Positions 45,801-58,375 of a stretch of DNA of 64,000 bases are shown here, in pieces. Numbering within the stretch: position 1 is the stretch's first letter; each line of letters begins with the position of its first letter. The notes beneath the pieces were generated by a model. That model ran no database searches. It worked only from the letters and a program-made list of their open reading frames with translations, and was not told where the DNA came from. A program made the position numbers and the translations under genes. Source of the DNA: Dama dama (Eukaryota > Chordata > Mammalia > Artiodactyla > Cervidae); NCBI RefSeq assembly GCF_033118175.1, contig NW_026870963.1, positions 2,264,260-2,328,259 of the forward strand. The letters run 5' to 3'.

Positions 45801-48053
45801 AAGAGCATTGAAAGGTGTGAAAAAAATGAAGAGCTTCAAAAGGTGTCAAAACTGTGAGGATCATGAAATGATCTGAAAGATAGGAGGAGCATGAACCTGT
45901 GGTCAGAAACATGAAGAGCCTGAAAAGGTGTGAAATATATGAAGAGCTTCAAAAGGTGTGAAAAATATGAATAGCATCAGAAGGTGTTAAAAATATGAGG
46001 AGCATGAAACGGTCTGAAAAATAGGTGGAGCATCAAAATGTGTTGAAAAAAATGAAGATCATGAAAGGTTTGAAAAATATGAAGAGCTTCAAAAGGAGTC
46101 AAAAATAGAAGCAGCATGAAACGGTGTTCAAAAACTTGAAGTGCCTGAAAATGTGTGAAAAATATGAAGAGATTTAAAGGTGTCAAAAATATGAGGAACA
46201 TGAAACGGTCTGAAAAATAGGAGGAGCATGAAGCGGTGTTGAAAAACATGAAGAGCATGAAAAGGTGTGAAAAATATGAAGAGCTTCAAACGGTGTGAAA
46301 AATATGAGGAGCATGAAACGGTCTGAAAAATAGGAGGAGCATGAAGCGGTGTTCAAAAACATGAAGAGCCACAAAAGGTGTGAAAAATATGAAGAGCTTT
46401 AAAAGGGGTCAAAATATGAGGAGCATGAAACGTTCTGAAAAATAGGAGGATCATGAAACGGTGTTCAAAAACATGAAGAGCCTGAAAAGGTGTGAAAAAT
46501 ATGAAGAGCCTCAAAAAATGTCAAATATATAAGGAGTATGAAATGGTCTCAAAAATAGGAGGAGCAAGAAGCGGTGTTGAAAAACATGAAGAGCCTGAAA
46601 CCGAGTGAAAAATATGAAGAGCTTCAAAAATGTGAAAAATATGAAGAGCTTCAAAAGGTGTGAAAAAAATGAAGAGCTTCAAAAGTTGTCAAAAATGAGA
46701 TGTGCATGAAACGGACTGAAATATAGGAGGAGCTTGAAGTGATGTTGAAAAACATGAAGAGCCTGAAAATGTGTGAAATATACGAAGAGCTTCAAAAGGT
46801 GTCAAAAATAAGATGAGCATGAAACAGTCTGAAAATAAGAAGGAGCATGAAGCGGTGTTCAGAAACATGAAGAGCCTGAAAAGGTGTGAAAAATATGAGG
46901 AGCTTCAAAAGGTGTCAAAATATGAGGAGCAGGAAACGGTCTGAAAAATAGGAGGAGCATGAAGTGCTGTTCAAAATCATGAAGATCCTGGAAAGTTGTG
47001 AAAAATATGAAGAGCTTCAAAAGGTGTGAAATACATGAGGAGCATGAAACGGTCTGAAAAATAGGAGGAGCATGAAGCGGTGTAGAAAAACATGAAGAGC
47101 CTGAAAATGTGTGAAAAATATGAAGAGCTTCAAAAGGTGTCAAAAATGAGATGAGCATGAAACGGTCTGAAAAATAGGAGGAGCATGAAGCGGTGTTCAA
47201 AAACATGAAGAGCCTGAAAAAGTGTGAAAAATATGAAGAGCTTATAAAATTGTCAAAAATATGAGGAGCATGAAGAGATGTTCAAAAACATGAAGAGGTT
47301 ATTAAGGTGTGAAAAACATGAAGAGCTATAAAAGGTTTGAAAAATAGGAGGAGCATGAAGCGGTGTTCAAAAACATGAAGAGCCTGAAAAAGTGTGAAAA
47401 ATATGAAGAGCTTATAAAATTGTCAAAATATGAGGAGCATGAAACGGTCTGAAAAATACGAGCAGCCTGAAACCGTCTGAAAAATAGGAGGAGCATAAAG
47501 CGGTGTTCAAAAACATGAAGGGCCTGAAAACGTGTGAAAAATATGAAGAGCTTCAAAAGGAGTCAAAAATATGCGGAGCCTGAAACGATCTGAAAATTAG
47601 GAGGAGCATGAAGCGGTGTTGAAAACCATGAAGAGCCGGAAAAGGTGTGAAAAATGTGAAGAGCTTCAAAAGGTGTCAAAAATATGAGGAGCATGAAACG
47701 CTCTGAAATATAGGAGGATCATGAAGCGGTGTTGAAAAACATGAAGAGCCTGAAAAGGTGTGATAAATGTGAAGAGCTTCAAAAGGTGTCAAAAATATGA
47801 GGAGCATGAAACGGTCTGAAAAATAGGAGGAGCATGAAACGGTGATCAAAAACATGAAGAGTCTGAAAACGTGTGAAAAATATGAAGAGCTTCAAACGGT
47901 GTGAAAAATATCAGGAGCATGAAACGGTCTGAAAAAGATGAGGAGCATGAAGTAGTCTTCAAAAACATGTACAGCCTGAAAAGGTGTGAAAAATATGAAG
48001 AGCTTCAAAAGGTGTGAAATACATGAGTATCATGAAACGGTATAAAAAATAGG

Positions 48054-48277
48054 AGGAGCATGAAGCTGTGTTCAAAAACATGAGAGCCTGAAAAGGTGTG
48101 CAAAATATGAAGAGGTTTAAAAGGTGTGAAAAATACGAGGAGCATGAAACGGTCTGAAAAATAGGAGGAGCATGAAACGGTGTTCAAAACATGAAGAGCC
48201 TGAAATGGTGTGAAAAATATGAAGAGCCGCAAAACGTGTCAAAAATATGAGGAGGATGAAACGGTCTGAAAAATAGG
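48054..48277 (+). repeat. 224-bp segment present in HOR-E copy 1, absent from copy 2
   Basis: The offset between copies is 5,879 bp up to about 48,047 and 5,655 bp from 48,278 on, a 224-bp difference equal to two slightly shortened monomers. Copy 2 joins ATAAAAAATAGGAGG directly to CGCATGAAG near 53,936. Both sides of the lost segment read AATAGGAGG, so the deletion fits exchange between identical subunit positions. Confidence 0.85.
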
Positions 48278-48363
48278 AGGCGCATGAAGTGATGTTGAAA
48301 AACTTGAAGAGCCTGAAAACGTGTAAAATATGAAGAGCTTCAAAACGTGTGAAAAATATGAAG

Positions 48364-51300
48364 AGCTTCAAAAGGTGTCAAAAATATGGGGAGCATGAAA
48401 TGGTCTGAAAAGTAGGAGGAGCATGAAGTGGTTGTGAAAAACTTCAAGAGCCTGAAAAGGTGTGCAAAATATGAAGAGCTTCAAAAGGTGTGAAATTCAT
48501 GAGGAGATGAAACGGTCTGACAAAGAGGAGGGTCATGAAGCGGTGTTCAAAAACCTGCAGAGGCTGAAAAGGTGTGAAAAATACGAAGAGCTTCAAAAGG
48601 TGTCAAAAATATGAGGAGCATGAAACGGTCTGAAAAAGAGGAGGAGCATGAAGGGGTGTTGAAAAACATGAAGAGCCTGAAAACGTGTGAAAAATATGAA
48701 GAGCTTCAAAAATGTGAAAAATATGAAGAGCTTAAAAAGGTGTGAAAAATACGACGAGCTTCAATATGTGTCAAAAGTGAGATGAACATGAAACGGTCTG
48801 AAACATAGGAGGAGCATGAAGCGGTTTTGAAAATCATGAAGAGCCTGAAAGGGTGTGAAAAATATGAAGAGCTTCAAAAGTTGTGAAAAATATGAAGAGT
48901 TTGAAAAGGTGTCAAAAATATGAGGAGCATGAAACGGTCTGAAAAATAGGAGGAGCATGAAACTGTGTTCAAAAACATGAAGAGCCTGAAAATGTGTGAA
49001 AAATATGAAGAGCTTCATAAATGTGAAAAATATGAAGAGCTTCAAAAGGTGTGAAAAATAGGAAGAGCTTCAAAAGGTGTCAAAAATGAGATTACCATGA
49101 AACGGTCTGAAAAATAGGAGGAGCATGAAGCGGTGTTGAAAATCATGAAGAGCCTGAAAAGTTGTGAAAAATATGAAGAGTTTCAAAAGGTGTGAAAAAC
49201 ATGAACAGCTTCAAAAGGTTTCAAAAAGAGATGAGCCTGAACGGTCTGAAAAATAGGAGGACCATGAAACTGTGTTCAAAAACATGAAGAGCCTGAAAAT
49301 GTGTGAAAAATATGAAGAGCTTCAAAAATGTGAAAAATATGAAGAGCTTCAAAAGCTGTGAAAAATAGGAAGAGCTTCAAAAGGTGTCAAAAATGAGATT
49401 ACCATGAAACGGTCTGAAAAATAGGAGGAGCAATAAATGGTGTTCAAACAAATGAAGAGCGTGAAAAGGTGTGAAAAATATGAATAGCTTCAAAAGCTGT
49501 CAAAAATATGAGGAGCATGAAACAGTCTGAAAAATAGGAGGAGCATGAAGCGGTTTTCAAAAACATGAAGAGCTTGAATAGGTGTGAGAAATATGAAGAG
49601 CATCCAAAGGTGTCAATAATATGAGGAGCATGAAATGGTCTGAAAAATAGGAGGAGGATGAAGCGATGTTCAAAAACGTGAAGAGCCTGAAAAGATGTGA
49701 AATATATGAAGAGATTTAAAATGTGTGAAAAATATGAGGAGCATGAAACGTTCTGAAAAATAGGAGGACCATGAAGCGGTGTTCAAAAACATGAAGAGAC
49801 TGGAAAGGTGTGAAAAATATGAAGACTCTCAAAAAATATCAAAAATATGAGGAGTATGAAACAGTCTGAAAAATAGGAGGAGCAGGAAGCGGTGTTTAAA
49901 AACATGAAGAGCCTGAAAATAAGTGAAAAATATGAAGAGCTTCAAAAATGTGAAAAATATGAAGAACTTCAAAAGGTGTGAAAAATATGAAGAGCTTCAA
50001 AAGGTGTCAAAAATGAGATGAGCATGAAACTGTCTGAAAAATAGGAGGAGCATAAAGCGCTGTTGAAAATCATGAAGAGCCTGAAAAGGTGTGAAAAATA
50101 TGAAGAGCTTCAAAAGATGTGAAAAACATGAAGAGCTTCAAAAGGTGTCAAAATGAGATGAGCATGAAACGGTCTGAACAATAGGAGGAGGATGAAGCGG
50201 TGTTGAAAAACATGAAGAGCCTGAAAATGTGTGAAAAATGTGAAAAGCGTCTAAAGGTGTTCAAAAATATTAGGAGAATGAAACGGTCTGAAAAATAGGA
50301 GGAGCATGAAGCGGTGTTGAAATACATGAAGAGCTTGAAAACGTGTGAAAAATATGAAGAACTTCAAAAGGTGTGAAAAATGTGAAGAGCTTGAAAAGGT
50401 GTCAAAAATGAGATGAGCATGAAACGGTCTGAAAAATAGGAGGAGCATGAAGTGGTGTTGAAAATAATGACGAGCCTGAGAAGGTGTCAAAAATATGAAG
50501 AGCTTCAAAAGGTGTCAAATATATGAGGAGCATGAAACGGTCTGAAAAATAGGAGGAGCATGAAGCGGTGTGGAAAAAGATGAAGGGCCTGAAAAGGTGT
50601 CAAAAATATGAAGAGCTTCAAAAGGTGTCAAAAATATGAGGAGCATGAAACGGTCTGAAAAATAGGAGGAGAATGAAACGGTGTTCAAAAAGAAGAAGAG
50701 CCTGAAAAAGTGTGAAAAATATGAAGAGCTTCAAAAGGTGTCAAAATATGAGGAGCATGAAACCGTCTGAAAAGGAGGAGGACCATTAAGCGGTGTTGAA
50801 AAAAATGAAGAGCCTGAAAAGGTGTGAAAAATAGGAAGATCTTGAAAAGGTGTCAAAAATATGAGTAGCATGAAACTGTCTGAAAAATAGGAGGAGCATG
50901 AAGTCGTGATGAAAAACATGAAGAGCCTGAAAAGGTGTGAAAAATATGAAGAGCTTCCAAAATTGTGAAAATATGAGGAGAATGAAACGGTTTGAAAAAT
51001 AGGAGGAGCATGAAACGGTCTGAAAAATAGGAGGAGCATGATGCGGTGTGGAAAAACAAGAAGAGCCTGAAAAGGTGTGAAAAATATGAAGAGCTTCAAA
51101 AGGTGTGAAAAATATGAAGAGCTTCAAAAGGTTTCAAAATTAAGAGGAGCAATAAACCGTCTGAAAAAAATGAAGGAGCATGAAACGGTTTGAAAAATAG
51201 GAGGAGCATGAAACGTGATGAAAAACATGAAGAGCTTCAAAAGGTGTGAAAAATATTAGATCATGAAACGATCTGAAAAATAGGAGGAGCATGAACTGGT

Positions 51301-54040
51301 CTTGAACAACATGAAGAGCATGAAAAGGTGTGAAAAATATGAAGAGCTTAAAAAGGTGTCAAAAATATGAGGAGCACGGAACGGTCTGAAAAATAGGAGA
51401 ACCACGAAGCTGTGTTGAAAAACATGACAGCATGAAAAGGTGTGAAAAATATGAAGGGCTGCAAAAGTTGTGAAAAATATGAAGAGCATGAAAAGGTCTG
51501 AAAAATAGGAGGAGCATGAAGCGCTGTTGAAAAAAATGAAGTGCCTGAAAAGTTGTGAAGAATATGAAGAGCTTCAAAAGTTGTCAAAAATATGAGGAGC
51601 ATGAAATGGACTGAAAAATATGAGGTGCATGAATCGGTCTGATTAATAGGAGGAGCATGAAACGGTGTTGAAAAACATGAAGAGCATTGAAAGGTGTGAA
51701 AAAAATGAAGAGCTTCAAAAGGTGTCAAAACTGTGAGGATCATGAAATGATCTGAAAGATAGGAGGAGCATGAACCTGTGGTCAGAAACATGAAGAGCCT
51801 GAAAAGGTGTGAAATATATGAAGAGCTTCAAAAGGTGTGAAAAATATGAATAGCATCAGAAGGTGTTAAAAATATGAGGAGCATGAAACGGTCTGAAAAA
51901 TAGGTGGAGCATCAAAATGTGTTGAAAAAAATGAAGATCATGAAAGGTTTGAAAAATATGAAGAGCTTCAAAAGGAGTCAAAAATAGAAGCAGCATGAAA
52001 CGGTGTTCAAAAACTTGAAGTGCCTGAAAATGTGTGAAAAATATGAAGAGATTTAAAGGTGTCAAAAATATGAGGAACATGAAACGGTCTGAAAAATAGG
52101 AGGAGCATGAAGCGGTGTTGAAAAACATGAAGAGCATGAAAAGGTGTGAAAAATATGAAGAGCTTCAAACGGTGTGAAAAATATGAGGAGCATGAAACGG
52201 TCTGAAAAATAGGAGGAGCATGAAGCGGTGTTCAAAAACATGAAGAGCCACAAAAGGTGTGAAAAATATGAAGAGCTTTAAAAGGGGTCAAAATATGAGG
52301 AGCATGAAACGTTCTGAAAAATAGGAGGATCATGAAACGGTGTTCAAAAACATGAAGAGCCTGAAAAGGTGTGAAAAATATGAAGAGCCTCAAAAAATGT
52401 CAAATATATAAGGAGTATGAAATGGTCTCAAAAATAGGAGGAGCAAGAAGCGGTGTTGAAAAACATGAAGAGCCTGAAACCGAGTGAAAAATATGAAGAG
52501 CTTCAAAAATGTGAAAAATATGAAGAGCTTCAAAAGGTGTGAAAAAAATGAAGAGCTTCAAAAGTTGTCAAAAATGAGATGTGCATGAAACGGACTGAAA
52601 TATAGGAGGAGCTTGAAGTGATGTTGAAAAACATGAAGAGCCTGAAAATGTGTGAAATATATGAAGAGCTTCAAAAGGTGTCAAAAATAAGATGAGCATG
52701 AAACAGTCTGAAAATAAGAAGGAGCATGAAGCGGTGTTCAGAAACATGAAGAGCCTGAAAAGGTGTGAAAAATATGAGGAGCTTCAAAAGGTGTCAAAAT
52801 ATGAGGAGCAGGAAACGGTCTGAAAAATAGGAGGAGCATGAAGTGCTGTTCAAAATCATGAAGATCCTGGAAAGTTGTGAAAAATATGAAGAGCTTCAAA
52901 AGGTGTGAAATACATGAGGAGCATGAAACGGTCTGAAAAATAGGAGGAGCATGAAGCGGTGTAGAAAAACATGAAGAGCCTGAAAATGTGTGAAAAATAT
53001 GAAGAGCTTCAAAAGGTGTCAAAAATGAGATGAGCATGAAACGGTCTGAAAAATAGGAGGAGCATGAAGCGGTGTTCAAAAACATGAAGAGCCTGAAAAA
53101 GTGTGAAAAATATGAAGAGCTTATAAAATTGTCAAAAATATGAGGAGCATGAAGAGATGTTCAAAAACATGAAGAGGTTATTAAGGTGTGAAAAACATGA
53201 AGAGCTATAAAAGGTTTGAAAAATAGGAGGAGCATGAAGCGGTGTTCAAAAACATGAAGAGCCTGAAAAAGTGTGAAAAATATGAAGAGCTTATAAAATT
53301 GTCAAAATATGAGGAGCATGAAACGGTCTGAAAAATACGAGCAGCCTGAAACCGTCTGAAAAATAGGAGGAGCATAAAGCGGTGTTCAAAAACATGAAGG
53401 GCCTGAAAACGTGTGAAAAATATGAAGAGCTTCAAAAGGAGTCAAAAATATGCGGAGCCTGAAACGATCTGAAAATTAGGAGGAGCATGAAGCGGTGTTG
53501 AAAACCATGAAGAGCCGGAAAAGGTGTGAAAAATGTGAAGAGCTTCAAAAGGTGTCAAAAATATGAGGAGCATGAAACGCTCTGAAATATAGGAGGATCA
53601 TGAAGCGGTGTTGAAAAACATGAAGAGCCTGAAAAGGTGTGATAAATGTGAAGAGCTTCAAAAGGTGTCAAAAATATGAGGAGCATGAAACGGTCTGAAA
53701 AATAGGAGGAGCATGAAACGGTGATCAAAAACATGAAGAGTCTGAAAACGTGTGAAAAATATGAAGAGCTTCAAACGGTGTGAAAAATATCAGGAGCATG
53801 AAACGGTCTGAAAAAGATGAGGAGCATGAAGTAGTCTTCAAAAACATGTACAGCCTGAAAAGGTGTGAAAAATATGAAGAGCTTCAAAAGGTGTGAAATA
53901 CATGAGTATCATGAAACGGTATAAAAAATAGGAGGCGCATGAAGCGATGTTGAAAAACTTGAAGAGCCTGAAAACGTGTAAAATATGAAGAGCTTCAAAA
54001 CGTGTGAAAAATATGAAGAGCTTCAAAAGGTGTCAAAAAT
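48364..54040 (+). repeat. HOR-E copy 2
   Basis: Tandem partner of copy 1 with the 224-bp deletion at about 53,930. Its right end repeats the sequence just before the copy 1/copy 2 junction (AAAACGTGTAAAATATG and CAAAACGTGTG), then departs at 54,041 with GAGATGAGC where copy 1 leads into ATGGGGAGC. That places the exchange point inside a shared tract. Confidence 0.92.
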
Positions 54041-55149
54041 GAGATGAGCATGAAACGGTCTGAAAAATAGGAGGAGAATGAAACGGTGTTGAAAAACTTG
54101 AAGACCCTGAAAAGCTGTGAAAAATATGAATAGCTTCAAAAGGTGTGAAAAATATGAAGAGCTTCCAAAGGTGTCAAAAATATGAGGAGCATGAAAAGGT
54201 CAGAAAAAGAGGAGGAGCATGAGCGGAGTTGAAAAACATGAAGAGACGGAAAAGGTGTGAAAAATATGAAGAGCTTCAAAAGGTTTGAAAAATAGGAGAA
54301 GCATGAAGCGGTTTTCAAAAACATGAAAAGCCTGAAAAGGTGTGAAAAATACGAAGAGCTTCAAAAGGTGTCAAAAATATGACGAGCATGAAAGAGTCTG
54401 AAAAATAGGAGCAGCATGAAACGGTGTTCAAAAACATGAACAGCCTGAAAAGTTGTGAAAAATATGAAGAGCTTCAAAAGGTGTGAAAAATATGAGGAGC
54501 ATGAAACGGTCTGAAAAATAGGAGGAGAATGAAGCGGTGTTCAAAAACATGAAGAGCCTGAGAACGTGTGAAAAATATGAAGAGCTGCAAAAGGTGTGAA
54601 ATACATGAGGAGCATGAAACGATCTGAAAAATAGGAGGTGCACGAAGTGGTGTTGAAAAACATGAAAAGCCTGAAAATGTGTGAAAAATATGAAGAGCTT
54701 CAAAAGGTGTCAAAAATGAAATGAGCTTGAAACGGTCTGAAAAATTGGAGGAGCATGAAGCGATGTTGAAAAACATGAAGAGCCTGAAAAAGTGTGAAAA
54801 TTATGAAGAGCTTCAAAAGGTGTTAAATATATGAGGAGCAAGAAACGGTCTGAAAAATAGGAGGTGCATGAAGTGGTGTTGAAAAACATGAAAAGGTGTG
54901 AAAAATATGAAGAGCTTCAAAAGGTGTCAAAAATATGAGGAGCATGAAACGATCTGAAAAATAGGAGAATCATGCAGTGGTGTTGAAAAACATGAACAGC
55001 CTGAAAAGGTGTGTAAAATATGAAGAGCTTGATAAGGTGTCATAAATATGAGGAGCATGAAACGGTCGGAAAAATAGGAGGAGCATGAAGCGGTGTTCAA
55101 AAACATGAAGCGCCTGAAAAGGTGTGAAAAATATGAAGAGCTTCAAAAG
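54041..55149 (+). repeat. Array between HOR-E and HOR-F
   Basis: Standard monomers. Positions 54,484-55,181 align to 61,731-62,428 at a 7,247-bp offset (HOR-H; GGAGAATCATGCAGTGG and CTTGATAAGGTGTCATAAAT). The subunit c/d join at about 54,885 has lost about ten bases (AACATGAAAAGGTGTG). That scar also occurs near 58,224 and 62,132. Confidence 0.8.
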
Positions 55150-58100
55150 ATGTCAAAAATATGAGGAGTATGAAACGGTCTGAAAAATAGGAGGAACATG
55201 AAGCGGTGTTCAAAAACATGAAGAGACTGAAAAGTTGTGAAAAATATCAAGAGCTTCAAAAAGTGTCAAAAATATGAGGAGCATGAAACGGTCTGAAAAA
55301 TAGGAGGAGCATGAAGCGGTGTTGAAAAACATGAAGAGCCTGAAAACGTGTCAAAAATATGAAGAGCTTCAAAGGTGTGAAAAATATGAAGCACTTCAAA
55401 AGGTGTCAAAAATTAGAAGAGCATGAAACGGTCTGGAAAATAGGAGGAGCATGAAGTGGTGTTGAAAAATATGAAGAGACTGAAAAGGTGTGAAAAATAT
55501 GAAGAGCTTCAAAAAGTGTCAAAAATATGAGGAGCAAGAAACGGTCTGAAAAATAGGAGAATCATGCAGCGGTGTTGAAAACTATAAACAGCCTGAAAAA
55601 GTGTGAAAAATATGAAGAGCTTCAAAAGGTGTCAAAAATATGAGTATAATGAAACGATCTGAAAAATAGGAGGAGCATAAAGCGGTGTTCAAAAATATGA
55701 AGAGCCTGAGAACGTGTGAAAAATAAGAAGAGCTTCAAAAGGTGTGAAAAATGAAAGGAGCATGAAATGGTATGAAAAATAGAAGGAGCATTAAGTGGTG
55801 TTGAAAAAAAAGAAGAGCCTGAAAATGTGTGAAAAATATGAAGAGCTTCAAAAGGTGTGAAATACATGAGGAACATTAAACGTTCTGAAAAATAGGAGGA
55901 GCATGAAGCGGTGTTGAAAACCATGAAGAGCCTGAAAAGGTGTGAAAAATATGAAGAGCTTCAAAAAGTGTGAAAAATAGGAGGAGCATGAAGCGGTGTT
56001 CAAAAACATGAAGAGCCTGAAAAGGTTTGAAAAATATGAAGAGCTTCAAACGGTCTGAAATACATGAGGAGCATGAAACGGTCTGAAAAATAGGAGGAGA
56101 ATCAAACGGTGTTCAAAAATAAGAAGAGCCTGAAAAGCTGTTGAAAATATGAAGACCTTCAAAAGGTGTCAAAATTATGAGGAGCATGAATCGGTCTGAA
56201 AAATAGGAGTAGCATGAAGCGGTGTTCAAAAACATGAAGATCCTGAAAAGGTGTGAAAAATATAGAGCTTCAAAAGGTGTCAAAGATATGAGGAGCATGA
56301 AACGGTCTGAAAAATAGGAGGAGCATGAAACGGTGTTCGAAAACATGAACAGCCTGAAAAGTTGTGAAAAATATGTAGAGCTTCAAAAGGTGTCAAAAAT
56401 ATGAGGAGCATGAAAAGGTCTGAAAAATAGGAGGAGCATGAAACGGTGTTCCAAAACATGAATAGCCTGAAAAGGTGTGAAAAATATGAAGAGCATCAAA
56501 AGGTGTGAAAAATATGAGGAGCATGAAACGGTCTGAAAAATAGGAGGAGCATGAAGCAGTGTTCAAAAACATGAAGAGCCTGAGAACGTGTGAAAAATAT
56601 GAAGAGCTGCAAAAGGTGTGAAATACATGAGAAGCATGAAACTGTCTGAAAAATAGGAGGAGGATGAAGTGGTGTTCAAAAACATGAAGAGCCTGAAAAG
56701 GTGTGAAAATATGAAGAGCTTCAAAAGGTGTGAAATACATGAGAGAAATGAAACTATCTGAAAAATAGGAGGAGCATGAAGCCGTGTTGAAAAACATGAA
56801 GAGCCTGAAAAGGTGTGAAAAATACGAAGAGGTTCAAAAATGTGAAAAATATGAAGAGCTTCAAAGGTGTCAAAAATATGAGGACAATGAAACGGTCTGG
56901 AAAATATGAGGAGCATGAAGTGGTGTTGAATATGATGAAGAGCCTGAAAAGGTGTGAAATATATGAGGAGCTTGAAAATGTGTCAAAAATATGAGGAGCA
57001 TGAAACGATCTGAAAAATAGGAGGTGCACGAAGTGGTGTTGAAAAACATGAAGAGCCTGCAAAGGTGTGAAAAATATGAATAGCTTCAAAAGGTGTTAAA
57101 TATATGAGGAGCAAGAAACGGTCTCAAAAATAGGAGGAGCATGAAGCGGTGTTCAAAACCATGAAGAGCCTGAAAAGGTGTGAAAAATATGAAGAGGTTC
57201 AAAAATGTGAAAAATATGAAGAGCTTCAAAGGTGTCAAATATATGAAGAGCTTCAAACGGTGTCCAAATTATGAGGAGCATGAAACGGTCTGAAAAATAG
57301 GAGGAGCATGAAGCGGGGTTGAAAAACATGAAGAGCCTGAGAACGTGTGAAAAATATGAAGAGCTTCAAAGGTGTCAAATATATGAAGAGCTTCAAACGG
57401 TGTCCAAATTATGAGGAGCATGAAACGGTGTGAAAAATAGGAGGAGCATGAAGCGGGATTGAAAAACATGAAGAGCCTGAGAACGTGTGAAAAATATGAA
57501 GAGCTTCAAAATGTGTGAAAAATATGAGGAGCTTCAAAAGGTGTCAAAAATATGAGCAGCATGAAACGGTCTGAAAAATAGGAGGAGCATGATGCAGTGT
57601 TGAAAAATATGAAGAGCCCGAAAACGTGTGAAAAATATGAAGATCTTCAAAAAGTATGAAACCTATGAAGAGCTTCAAAAGTTGTCAAAAAAGAGATGAG
57701 CATGAAACAGTCTGAAAAATAGGAGGAGCATGAAATTGTGTTCAAAAAAATGAAGAGCCTGAACACGTGTGTAGTATATGAAGATTTCAGAAGGTGTCAA
57801 AATATGAGGAGCATGAAAAGGTCTGAAAAATAGGAGGAGCATGAAGTGATGTTGAAAAACATGAAGAGCCTAAAAAGGTGTGAAAAATACGAAGAGCTTC
57901 AAAATGTGTCAAAAATATGAGGAGCATGAAACGGTCTGAAATGTATGAGGAGCATGAACCGGTGTTCAAAAACATGAAGGCCTGAAAAGGTGTGAAAAAT
58001 ATGAGGAGCTTCAAAAGGTGTGAAAAATATGAAGAGCTTCAAAAGGTGTCAAAAATGAGATGAGCATGAAAAGGTCTGATAAATAGGAGGAGTATGAAGT

Positions 58101-58375
58101 TGTGTTGAAAAACATGAAGAGCCTGAAAAGGTGTGAAATATATGAGGAGCTTGAAAAGGTGTCAAGAATATGAGGAGCATGAAACGATCTGAAAAATAGG
58201 AGGTGCATGAAGTGGTGTTGAAAAACATGAAAAGGTGTGAAAAATATGAAGAGCTTCAAAAGGTGTCAAAAACATGAGGAGCATGAAACGATCTGAAAAA
58301 TAGGAGGAGCATGAAGCGGTGTTCAAAAACATGAAGAGACTGAAAAGGTGTGAAAAATATGAAGAGCTTCAAAAG
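55150..58375 (+). repeat. HOR-F copy 1
   Basis: Aligns to 58,376-61,170 in pieces: offset 3,226 at 55,150-55,710, offset 3,677 at about 55,720-56,560, and offset 3,286 by 57,780-57,870. Shared markers are GAGTATAATGAAACG, AAAATGAAAGGAGCATG, GAATCAAACGG, GAGAGAAATGAAAC, GTTGAATATGATG and GAAGATTTCAGAAGG. The changing offset shows monomer-scale gains and losses after duplication. It is older or more reworked than HOR-A, B, C or E. The edges are approximate. Confidence 0.8.
57221..57500 (+). repeat. Tandem 140-bp (5-subunit) monomers
   Basis: Units 57,221-57,360 and 57,361-57,500 each contain CTTCAAAGGTGTC, an extra subunit with CTTCAAACGGTGTCC, then b, c and d (CTGAGAACGTGTG). The repeat is five subunits. 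The HOR-F partner region near 60,648-60,787 has a single copy, so the local doubling differs between the two HOR-F copies. Confidence 0.88.

Larger units (their letters stand above)
42485..48363 (+). repeat. HOR-E copy 1 (5,879-bp unit)
   Basis: The largest duplication in the window. It aligns to 48,364-54,040 at a constant 5,879-bp offset for about 5.5 kb. By eye I saw on the order of twenty substitutions, for example GAGGGGCATG near 43,230 against GAGGAGCATG, AATAGGAAGAGC near 43,456 against AATATGAAGAGC, and GAAGAGC near 43,603 against GAATAGC. Shared oddities include CACGGAACGG, CTTGAACAACATG, and a subunit with AACATGACAGCATG. The period equals 52.03 monomers, or about 209 subunits. Confidence 0.93.

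Noticed and set aside
57225..57234. TTCAAAGG variants as TCF/LEF sites
   Set aside because: The consensus subunit has an extra A (TTCAAAAGG) that breaks the motif. Matching variants are few and look like random single-base deletions.
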